12,949 nt of DNA. Source: Bacillota bacterium. Its GTDB lineage: Bacteria > Bacillota > Clostridia > Acetivibrionales > DSM-1351. Shown here piece by piece: positions 6,731 through 12,949 of the stretch (position 1 is the stretch's first letter; each line of letters begins with the position of its first letter). The translations under genes and the position numbers were made by a program. Below the pieces are notes generated by a model that was not told the origin of the DNA, made no database searches, and worked only from the letters and a program-made list of their open reading frames with translations. The stretch is taken from the NCBI GenBank assembly GCA_023397905.1, contig JAEWSZ010000172.1:1-12949 (forward strand), given 5' to 3'.

Positions 6731-7798
6731 ATGGCAGGGATCAGGATTGGGATCATCGGATTGGGAGCTATCGCTCAAGCGGTTCATATTCCCGGAATTC
6801 TGGGAAGCAAGGATTTTGAACTTACTGCGGTATGTGATACCGATAAGGAAAGATTGCTGGATACCGCCAGGAAGTATGGGATCGATAAGGAGCACATTTT
6901 TACGGATTACAGGGAGCTGATTAACTGCGGCGATGTGGAAGCGGTTGACATCTGCACTCCAAACGACTGTCATTTCAGTATGGCTATGGAGGCGGCGTCC
7001 GCAGGCAAGCCCTATTCGCTGGAGAAACCGGTTGGATTGAGCTCAGAGGAAGCCGACCGGCTGGCGGATCATACGGAAAAGATGGGCGTTAAAAATATGA
7101 TCTGCTTTTCATACCGGTTTAAAGCGGCGGCCCGTTATGCGAAAAATATAATTGAGAGAGGCCTGCTGGGAGATTTATACCATGTGGATATTCAGTACTT
7201 TCAGGCATGGGGACTGCCTGACGCGGACACCCCTCTGGTGTGGAGGTATATCTCGGAACGTGCCGGTTCGGGAGCTTTGGGAGATCTCGGCTGCCACGGG
7301 TTGGATCTGGTGCGCTTTGTCACAGGACGGGAATACCTGAAAGTGGCAGGCCATGCGGATACATATGTGAAAAAGCGCAAACTGCCAGGCGGAGAAGGCT
7401 TCGGAAACTCGGATGTGGATGATTTCTGCAATTACCTGGCCCAGATGGAGGACAATATCTCCGCCAGCTTCCAGATAACCAGATTTGCTTTCGGCAGGGG
7501 AAATTACCAGCGGATGGAGATATACGGCAGCAAAGGAGCCCTGGTGTACAAGCTGGATGAAACCCCGGGTGAAGATGAACTGGAAATATGTATAGGACAG
7601 GCGGCGGGAGAGACCCACAGCTACACAAAAGTGGCGATCCCGCCAAAATTCAGATCGGAGCAGATGCAGTCCTTTGCCGACATTATTAAGGGCTGCGGCG
7701 ACGGACTGGCGGCCGGAATCGGAGACGGCCAGCTGAACCAGTATGTTGTGGACTCCATAATCAGATCTTTCAGGGAAGAAAAGTGGATAAGGCTGTAG
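6731..7798 (+). CDS. Gfo/Idh/MocA-family NAD(P)-dependent oxidoreductase
   Basis: This is a 355-aa cytosolic oxidoreductase of the glucose-fructose oxidoreductase / inositol dehydrogenase / MocA family, which oxidises or reduces sugars, inositols and related polyols with NAD(P). The N-terminal Rossmann fold shows RIGIIGLGAIAQ (residues 5-16) and CDTDKERL near the end of beta 2. The conserved catalytic Lys is in EKPVG (Lys99 of EKP at 98-100). The C-terminal alpha/beta domain has the usual GALGDLGCHGLDL (181-193), giving Asp185 and His189 as likely catalytic residues. All three family signatures are intact and the length is typical; the substrate cannot be read from the sequence. AAGGGGG at 6717-6723 is seven bases before the ATG. 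An operator-like palindrome lies about 110 bases upstream. The stop is only 12 bases before the large palindrome at 7811. Confidence 0.93.
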   Translation: MAGIRIGIIGLGAIAQAVHIPGILGSKDFELTAVCDTDKERLLDTARKYGIDKEHIFTDYRELINCGDVEAVDICTPNDCHFSMAMEAASAGKPYSLEKPVGLSSEEADRLADHTEKMGVKNMICFSYRFKAAARYAKNIIERGLLGDLYHVDIQYFQAWGLPDADTPLVWRYISERAGSGALGDLGCHGLDLVRFVTGREYLKVAGHADTYVKKRKLPGGEGFGNSDVDDFCNYLAQMEDNISASFQITRFAFGRGNYQRMEIYGSKGALVYKLDETPGEDELEICIGQAAGETHSYTKVAIPPKFRSEQMQSFADIIKGCGDGLAAGIGDGQLNQYVVDSIIRSFREEKWIRL

Positions 7799-7810
7799 CA
7801 GAAACTTTAC

Positions 7811-8012
7811 ACAGGAGTATTGCAGAATAAATTCAATATATGTGAAATTTACAATTATACAGTTCCTTCCGCACTGATCTGCAGTCAATGTGCAGCACCA
7901 GGTACGCCATACCTTTGTCCGTGCTTCCCATTGATATGAGTTATTCCCGCGGATCGGTACAAAAAACATTTTTCATATATATTGAAATTACTTTATTCTG
8001 CAATACCCTTGT
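7811..8012. repeat. about 200-bp concentric imperfect palindrome (MITE-like or long hairpin)
   Basis: The outer arms are a perfect 15-base inverted repeat, GTATTGCAGAATAAA at 7817-7831 and its complement at 7992-8006. Weaker similarity extends out to 7811 and 8012. After a 5-base bulge (7987-7991) a second 16-base arm follows (7832-7847 with 7971-7986; one G-T pair). Near the centre, three more nested matches share almost the same axis (about 7907-7910): TCAATG/CATTGA (7885-7890, 7929-7934), AGCAC/GTGCT (7894-7898, 7921-7925) and AGGTA/TACCT (7900-7904, 7910-7914). The parts between are only faintly complementary. It fills most of the gap between two convergent genes. No clear target-site duplication and no transposase are seen. 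It could be a decayed MITE, a repeat family hairpin or an unusual two-way terminator. Confidence 0.75.
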
Positions 8013-8042
8013 TCAGTATCTGCCGATTTGCGGGCAGGTCTG

Positions 8043-8705
8043 CTACCTGGGCAAAAGCCGTATTTCCATCCAGTCGAAGGCTATCCAATCGTTAGGCCCC
8101 ACATTGGATGTGTTTACTATTGAGACCCGGTTGGATCTTCTCAGGCTGGGCATATTGAAGGTCAGGTCCCTCCAGTTTATAAACATACCTCCGGCAGGAG
8201 AGCCGTGCTGAAGGGCGAGCCTCCCGTTGTGTACTATGCTGCCGTTTATTGTAATCCTGGCGGAGTAACGGTTGACAGGCACATTGACATGGTCGTCCAG
8301 AACCGCCCGGATTACCAGCTGGGCCCGTTGATTTCCAGGAACCACTAAAAAAGCAGGTGAATCAAAGGTCCAGGTACCCTGGTTCCCGGTATATAAAATA
8401 TCCGCATTCCGGCTGGGATTGCCATAGTTGGGGAAGCCTGTCAGTTCCTTGAAAAGGCTGATATTTGCCCGTACAGGGTTATTGCTCAAAACGGGGGGAG
8501 GATCTCCCGGCACTCTGGGAATGGGTTCAGTACCATAGTCACCGGCAGCTTCATAGGATTCATAGGAAGCCTGTGCAGGATAATAGGGAGAAGGCTGCGC
8601 GTACTGCTGGTAGTACTCTCCCTCGGGAAATATGTGGGAATGCGGTGTGGGCATTGTAGTCTGATATGGACTTACAAAAGGATATCTCTCATATGGCGGC
8701 ATCAT
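8043..8705 (-). CDS. unrecognised coat-like protein with Tyr/Pro-rich head
   Basis: I do not recognise this 220-aa protein. Residues 1 to about 72 are low complexity, rich in Pro, Tyr, Ser and Glu, with 11 Tyr in the first 60 residues, for example EYYQQYAQPSPYYP at 30-43. This recalls Tyr/Pro-rich spore coat or surface proteins. Residues about 78-220 look like a compact beta-sandwich: alternating hydrophobic strands (TWTFDSPAFLVVPG, QLVIRAVLDDHV, SARITINGSIVHNG) and a closing strand DWIAFDWMEIRLLP, a pattern seen in carbohydrate-binding-like folds. There is no signal peptide or transmembrane segment, which fits assembly on the spore from the mother cell; that role is inference. The ATG (complement of 8703-8705) has GGAG eight bases upstream on the minus strand. 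It is divergent from the dehydrogenase gene and convergent with the oxidoreductase across the long palindrome. Confidence 0.8.
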   Translation of the reverse strand: MMPPYERYPFVSPYQTTMPTPHSHIFPEGEYYQQYAQPSPYYPAQASYESYEAAGDYGTEPIPRVPGDPPPVLSNNPVRANISLFKELTGFPNYGNPSRNADILYTGNQGTWTFDSPAFLVVPGNQRAQLVIRAVLDDHVNVPVNRYSARITINGSIVHNGRLALQHGSPAGGMFINWRDLTFNMPSLRRSNRVSIVNTSNVGPNDWIAFDWMEIRLLPR

Positions 8706-8863
8706 AAATTCATCTCCAAAATAATATTATACTATTATCATATTATTTAAAAATTTATTATGTTACCCTATGAAATGGAAGTATTATAGAAGCCTGTTTC
8801 AAGGCACAGAAAGTATCTGAAAATCATAGTCTGAAGTAAATATTGCTTATGGAGTAAAAGCAC

Positions 8864-9769
8864 ATGAAAGAAGACTATCCGGTATACCCCTTCATAGGAG
8901 CCGTAAAAAAAGAGGTGATACAGCCGGTGGCATTTCCGCCTCAACACCAGCAGCCTCCGGGTATGGAGTGGAAAATGGAGCCGCGGCCCATTTTTGATTA
9001 TCCGGGATATATGGGAAGCGGAAAGCTCAAAGGAAAAGCGGCGCTTATCACCGGCGGAGACAGCGGCATAGGCAGAGCGGTGGCCGCCGCCTATGCAAAG
9101 GAGGGCGCAGACCTTGCAATAGCTTATCTGAACGAGCACAGAGACGCCAGAGAGACCATGGAATACGTGGAAGATTTAGGTGCCGCGTGTATTCTGCTGT
9201 CGGGTGACCTGAAGGAGCCGGAAACCTCGGCCATGGCGGTGGCCCGGACGGTTGAGGCATATGGCCGGCTGGATGTGGTTATCAACAACGCAGCCGTTCA
9301 GCCATACACCGAAAGCATATTGGACGTATCGGACCAACAGCTGGAAAATACCTTCCGCACCAATGTCTTTCCCCTGTTTTACATGACAAGGGCCGCACTG
9401 CCTTATTTGAAAAGAGGCGGCTGTATAATAAATACGGCCTCAAGAGTCGCATATGAAGGAGAACCCCATGTCATAGACTATTCCGCCAGCAAAGGGGCGG
9501 TGGTATCCTTTACGAGGACCATGGCGCTGTCGCTTGCCGGAGAAGGGATCCGAGTGAATGCGGTGGCTCCGGGGCCTTCCTGGACGCCTTTGAACGTCAG
9601 TACATATCCTGCGGGACAGGTGGCTTTCCTGGGAACCAACAATCCCATGGGAAGGGCGATACAGCCCTTTGAGGTGGCGCCTGCCTTTGTGTACCTGGCG
9701 TCGGATGATTCCGCATATGTCACGGGACAGGTACTGCACATAAACGGAGGGAAGATCAGATATACATGA
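8864..9769 (+). CDS. short-chain dehydrogenase/reductase, YhdF/YhxC-like
   Basis: This is a 301-aa NAD(P)-dependent classical SDR. It has a nucleotide-binding TGGDSGIG (63-70), NNAA (141-144), a catalytic Ser193 in NTAS, and Tyr206 and Lys210 in YSASK. The first 55 residues are an N-terminal extension with PPQHQQPPGMEWKMEP (25-40), a conserved hallmark of the subgroup that includes the Bacillus general-stress proteins YhdF and YhxC and related glucose/ribitol dehydrogenase-like enzymes. The proline after Tyr206-Lys210, in VNAVAPGPSWTP (231-242), and the C-terminal GGKIRYT are typical. The substrate is unknown. GGAG at 8851-8854 lies nine bases before the ATG. The 158-base divergent gap with the coat-like gene shows no convincing housekeeping promoter for either gene, which may mean alternative sigma factors. 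The gene ends 13 bases before the convergent kinase stop. Confidence 0.93.
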   Translation: MKEDYPVYPFIGAVKKEVIQPVAFPPQHQQPPGMEWKMEPRPIFDYPGYMGSGKLKGKAALITGGDSGIGRAVAAAYAKEGADLAIAYLNEHRDARETMEYVEDLGAACILLSGDLKEPETSAMAVARTVEAYGRLDVVINNAAVQPYTESILDVSDQQLENTFRTNVFPLFYMTRAALPYLKRGGCIINTASRVAYEGEPHVIDYSASKGAVVSFTRTMALSLAGEGIRVNAVAPGPSWTPLNVSTYPAGQVAFLGTNNPMGRAIQPFEVAPAFVYLASDDSAYVTGQVLHINGGKIRYT

Positions 9770-9787
9770 AAATACGCCGTATTCATG
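9765..9787. terminator. hairpin spanning two convergent stop codons
   Basis: CATGAAAATAC at 9765-9775 pairs with GTATTCATG at 9779-9787 around a GCC loop, with a two-base A bulge. It includes the stop codon of the dehydrogenase (9767-9769) and that of the histidine kinase (9783-9785). It lacks a U-run and is AT-rich, so termination is only a possibility. No better terminator is visible between these convergent genes. Confidence 0.25.
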
Positions 9788-11600
9788 CTTCCTCCTCATG
9801 CCTGTGCGCCGGGATCCGGATCTCGACAGTGGTTCCCCTGCCGTACTGGCTTTTATAGGTCAGACCGTATTTTTCTCCGTAAAACAGCTTCAGCCGTTCG
9901 TTGATATTTTTAATCCCGTAGCTGCTGCCCGAGGTGGTGCCTATTGAGCCCGAGCAGATCATGTCAAGCTTGTCCTGGGGTATGCCGATGCCGTCGTCAT
10001 TGACAGACAGGATTATTTCATCGTTTTCCAGGGCCCCGCTTATGACAATAGTGCCTTCCTTGCTTTCCTTTCCCTGTATGCCATGGATGATCGCGTTTTC
10101 CACTATTGGCTGCAGCGTTATTTTGAGAATTTCAAAATCCTGTATATACTCATCCAGGTCAATAATAAAATTTATCCTGTTGTCGAAGCGTATGTTCTGT
10201 ATATCCACAAAGAAGGACACATGGAACAGCTCATCCTGTATTTTCACCAGTTGTTTTCCCTTGCTGAGGCTCAGCTTGTAAAATCTCGCAAGGGCTTTCA
10301 CCGAGGACTCGATTTCACTGTATTTGTTTTCCTGGGACAGGCATATGACCATATCCAGGGTGTTGTACAAAAAGTGCGGATTTATCTGCGCCTGCAAAGC
10401 CTTCAGCTCTGAATTCTTGACTTCCTGGCCCATTGTATACTGCTCCTCCAGGAGTATTTTTATCTGGGATATCATATAATTGTAGTTTTCGATCAATTCG
10501 CCTATTTCATCCTTGTCCACAGATTGGTCTATGATTGAAAGATTGCCGCTCTGAATATTTCTCATCTTGCTTATGAGGTGGGATATTCTGCCCGTAATGC
10601 TTGTGGAAACGAGAACTGCAAGCAGGTACGCTATGGAAGCTATGATAAATACCTGCAGGACCGCTTCATTTCTTATGGTGTTGCTCTCTGAAAAAATTTC
10701 CCTGTAGGGCAGTACGGTAACCATGTACCAGCTGGTGCCGGAGATCAGCTTGCTGTGATAAAAGACATTTTCATTATTCACCTTTGTTGTAGTCCAGCCG
10801 TTTTCGGCCGGTGCGTTTACAATCAGGGAATTGTCTATTTTAAGACTGCCGGCGGATTTGCCGTCGGAGGACAGGACAACCACGCCATCCGGGTTTTGAA
10901 TATATGTTATGCTGTTTTCCACGGTGTTGGCATTTGAAATGATTTCTTCAAGGCTGCTCCTGGCAATGTCGATGCGCAGAAGCCCTATGATCTGGGAAAA
11001 ATCACTGCTGCTTCTTAAAAAGGTAACCGCGGAGACCGTGTTGCCGATGCCGGTCCCGTCCCCTTCAAAATAGGCCGGAGGGCACCATAACACCCTGGTG
11101 CCGTTTTGCTGCAGCTTCCGGTACCACACGGTATTCCGGATATCCTTTATATTAAACAGAGAGGTGGTTGTGATATCGCTGTTATTGGCGTAGATCAACC
11201 CATCCTTTACATAAAGTCTGAGCTTGTCAACAACGGTCTTGTCCTCCAGATTGTGCAGAAAATTATTCATGTGGATCATATCGCTCATCTGCTGGAAAAT
11301 GTCAGTATTGGCCGTGCTGACATTGGCTATTTCGTTGATGGTGTCGTCCTGTACTACCACATCCATGGTTTTCACAACCTTCAGCAGCTTGTCGGATATG
11401 AAGGAATAGGCCTGGCTGTAGCTTTTGTCCGCGGAGAAAAGCGCCTTGCTCTGAAGTATTCCGGAGAAGTTGCTGTAGGTCATAAAGGAATACAGGAACA
11501 GGGGTATGACAATTAAAACTATATAGGACAGCAGGAGTTTCTGCCTGAGCTTCAGGTTTATGAGCAACTGGAAAAAATTGTGTATTTTTTCTTTTTTCAT
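9783..11600 (-). CDS. sensor histidine kinase, YesM/LytS type
   Basis: This is a 605-aa membrane sensor kinase. Transmembrane segment 1 is at about residues 21-40, an external sensor region of dCache type is at about 41-310, and transmembrane segment 2 is at about 313-335. A HAMP-like linker is at about 336-390. The His_kinase (PF06580) region has the phospho-accepting His409 in QAQINPHFLYNTLD. The ATPase domain shows the N box LQPIVENAIIHG (496-507), the G1 box DDGIGI (535-540) and the G2 region YGIKNINERL (561-570). These kinases commonly sense sugars or polysaccharide breakdown products and phosphorylate an AraC-type regulator. That partner is directly upstream in the same operon: the gap is 14 bases and the kinase AAAGGAG site overlaps the regulator's TAA stop. 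All catalytic boxes are intact. It converges on the dehydrogenase gene. Confidence 0.95.
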   Translation of the reverse strand: MKKEKIHNFFQLLINLKLRQKLLLSYIVLIVIPLFLYSFMTYSNFSGILQSKALFSADKSYSQAYSFISDKLLKVVKTMDVVVQDDTINEIANVSTANTDIFQQMSDMIHMNNFLHNLEDKTVVDKLRLYVKDGLIYANNSDITTTSLFNIKDIRNTVWYRKLQQNGTRVLWCPPAYFEGDGTGIGNTVSAVTFLRSSSDFSQIIGLLRIDIARSSLEEIISNANTVENSITYIQNPDGVVVLSSDGKSAGSLKIDNSLIVNAPAENGWTTTKVNNENVFYHSKLISGTSWYMVTVLPYREIFSESNTIRNEAVLQVFIIASIAYLLAVLVSTSITGRISHLISKMRNIQSGNLSIIDQSVDKDEIGELIENYNYMISQIKILLEEQYTMGQEVKNSELKALQAQINPHFLYNTLDMVICLSQENKYSEIESSVKALARFYKLSLSKGKQLVKIQDELFHVSFFVDIQNIRFDNRINFIIDLDEYIQDFEILKITLQPIVENAIIHGIQGKESKEGTIVISGALENDEIILSVNDDGIGIPQDKLDMICSGSIGTTSGSSYGIKNINERLKLFYGEKYGLTYKSQYGRGTTVEIRIPAHRHEEEA

Positions 11601-11614
11601 ATGGTGCGGCTCCT

Positions 11615-12949
11615 TTACTGATATGTTTCCTTATATTCAGAGGGAGTAAGATTTACCTTCTTTTTAAATATTTTGGCAAAATACTGGCTGTCGCTGAAGC
11701 CCACGCTTTCAGCCACATCCGATATATTGTAGCTCCTGTTTTTCAAAAGCTCCCGGGCCTTTTCAATGCGGTAGTCGGTTATATACTGGTTGATGGTCCG
11801 GCCTGTTTCCTGTTTAAATATGGAACACATGTATGCCAGGCTTAAAAAGGTGTGCTCGCTGATCATTTTAACCGACAGGTCGTTGTTCATATAGTTGCTT
11901 TCGATGAATCTCCTGATCTGCAATATTTTGCTTTTATTGTCGCGCTTTTCCCTCCGGCATTGAAAGAATAATCCGATTTTCCCCATGCAGAATTCTTCAA
12001 CCTCCGAAAGGGTGTGAAAGCTGCTGATACTCTGCCATAACTGGCTTCTGTCATTGTTTTCGTAAAAGACCTCCAGCTCCAGTTCATCGGACAGATCATA
12101 CAGCTGCAGGATAGTTCTGTTGAAAAATTCTTTGATATGGTTTACCAGGGTATTCCTGTGCAGGCCTATGTCCGAGGAAAGGTTCCTGATAAAGGAAACG
12201 GCCATGTCCTTATCCTCCATGGATACATACTGCCTGAATTCTTTTATTATGTCTTCGCCGAATACAAAGGTCTTTTCCTGGATATCGTCGTAAAAAAGCA
12301 TGGTCCCATAACCTGCAAAAAAACCTTTCTGAAGGGTTATTACCGCGGTGCTGTAGGAATGGGGAATATTTCTGAGACCGCTTACCCTCTTGCCCACGGC
12401 TATGAAAAAATCGATATTCTCAAGGACGTAAGGGACATTTGAAAGGTATTTCTCCAGGCATGGCTTTTCCAGAAGCTGTTTTTTCCCGGAAGCACAGGCA
12501 ATGTGAAAGAGAATGTACTCTTCATCCTTTATGGTGGCCAGTCCGGTCAGACCGTTTGCTTCCAGGGTCTGATTTATGCCGTTTATAGTGTTTTCAAGAG
12601 AGGAGTAAAAGCCAAAAGGGGTCACGCTTTCATTTCTGACTATCTGTATTAGAACAGTCACGAAGTCCGAATCGGGTTCAATGCCCACCAGCGTGTAGTC
12701 AAACTGTTCCTTTGATATCTTGAAGGGATTGATCAGTTTGATCGCCATCTCGTTTTTCAGATAGGGGAAGCTTTTGGCCAGCCTTTCATGGATATCGGCG
12801 TTTTCCCGGGTTTTTTGCTCCTGGACTATCTCGCTTATGGCCTCGCTCATGATCTGATTCAATTCCGCATAATCAATGGGTTTCTCAACATAACTCAACG
12901 CCCTCAGCTGGATTGCCGATTTCAGGTATTCCTTGTCGGAATAGCCGCT
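11615..12949 (-). CDS. AraC-type response regulator, YesN-like (5' part outside window)
   Basis: Only the C-terminal 444 residues are present; the frame is open to the window edge. The first visible residues, SGYSDKEYLKSAIQ followed by LRALSYVEKPIDY, are the end of a receiver domain, with the conserved Lys of EKP. The phospho-accepting Asp is outside the window. A long central region with no familiar motif follows, as is usual in YesN proteins. The C-terminal about 100 residues form an AraC/HTH_18 DNA-binding domain with two helix-turn-helix units: LSVKMISEHTFLSLAYMCSIF and ISDVAESVGFSDSQYFAKIF, ending in KKKVNLTPSEYKETYQ. The TTG that could be read as a start near 12898 is internal. It is the first of a two-gene operon with the downstream kinase. 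YesN-type regulators usually activate neighbouring carbohydrate uptake or degradation genes, which would lie beyond the right edge if present. Confidence 0.95.
   Translation of the reverse strand, partial: SGYSDKEYLKSAIQLRALSYVEKPIDYAELNQIMSEAISEIVQEQKTRENADIHERLAKSFPYLKNEMAIKLINPFKISKEQFDYTLVGIEPDSDFVTVLIQIVRNESVTPFGFYSSLENTINGINQTLEANGLTGLATIKDEEYILFHIACASGKKQLLEKPCLEKYLSNVPYVLENIDFFIAVGKRVSGLRNIPHSYSTAVITLQKGFFAGYGTMLFYDDIQEKTFVFGEDIIKEFRQYVSMEDKDMAVSFIRNLSSDIGLHRNTLVNHIKEFFNRTILQLYDLSDELELEVFYENNDRSQLWQSISSFHTLSEVEEFCMGKIGLFFQCRREKRDNKSKILQIRRFIESNYMNNDLSVKMISEHTFLSLAYMCSIFKQETGRTINQYITDYRIEKARELLKNRSYNISDVAESVGFSDSQYFAKIFKKKVNLTPSEYKETYQ

Noticed and set aside
7888..8211. A 107-codon plus-strand frame in the convergent gap
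   Set aside because: It runs through the centre of the palindrome and into the coat-like gene on the other strand, and has no ribosome binding site or protein-like composition.
12896..12898. A TTG start for the response regulator
   Set aside because: The frame is open to the window edge and the upstream codons read as receiver-domain sequence, so the TTG is an internal Leu codon.
1..12949. CRISPR arrays, toxin-antitoxin or phage-defence modules, transposases
   Set aside because: No regularly spaced direct repeats and no proteins with such motifs were seen; the only repeat element is the single palindrome at 7811-8012.

Overview
The window looks like chromosomal DNA of a spore-forming, Gram-positive, anaerobic-type Firmicute, most likely a Clostridia member. 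This is inferred from several things: strong purine-rich ribosome binding sites before almost every gene, an FtsH and Lon of Firmicute type, a YesM/YesN-type two-component pair, a Pro/Tyr-rich coat-like protein, and compact, strand-switching gene order. No rRNA, tRNA, CRISPR array, transposase or phage gene is seen.

Left third (2-3704). This holds the 3' part of lon (cytosolic AAA+ serine protease) followed 69 bases later by a complete ftsH (membrane AAA+ zinc protease). A candidate promoter lies between them, and a strong hairpin terminator closes the block. Together they are a protein quality-control pair.

Middle (3803-7798, all + strand). A class I SAM-dependent methyltransferase and a small FMN nitroreductase-family protein form a probable two-gene operon with its own candidate promoter and a candidate terminator. 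The next 337-base gap (5312-5648) has no gene but is dense: the terminator-like hairpin at 5372-5393, a candidate promoter at 5410-5438 sitting inside a 9+9 base AT-rich inverted repeat, and a roughly 157-base segment (5475-5631) that folds on paper into a closed multi-branch RNA. That segment ends just before the start of a membrane-anchored extracellular protein with three calcium-loop-like acidic motifs. A Gfo/Idh/MocA oxidoreductase follows, with a palindromic operator candidate upstream.

Convergent gap 7799-8042. It is almost filled by a roughly 200-base concentric imperfect palindrome (7811-8012), either MITE-like or a long hairpin. It lies between the oxidoreductase and a minus-strand gene for a coat-like protein with a Tyr/Pro-rich head and a probable beta-sandwich tail. 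Divergent from the latter is a short-chain dehydrogenase with the extended N-terminus of the YhdF/YhxC-type stress family.

Right end (9783-12949, minus strand). A sensor histidine kinase of the YesM/LytS type is preceded, with 14 bases between them, by its AraC-type response regulator (YesN-like). The regulator is cut by the window edge and lacks most of its receiver domain. Such pairs usually control sugar-uptake or polysaccharide genes nearby; the target is not visible here.

The parts most worth following up are the structured leader at 5475-5633, the 200-base palindrome at 7811-8012 and the unrecognised coat-like protein at 8043-8705.
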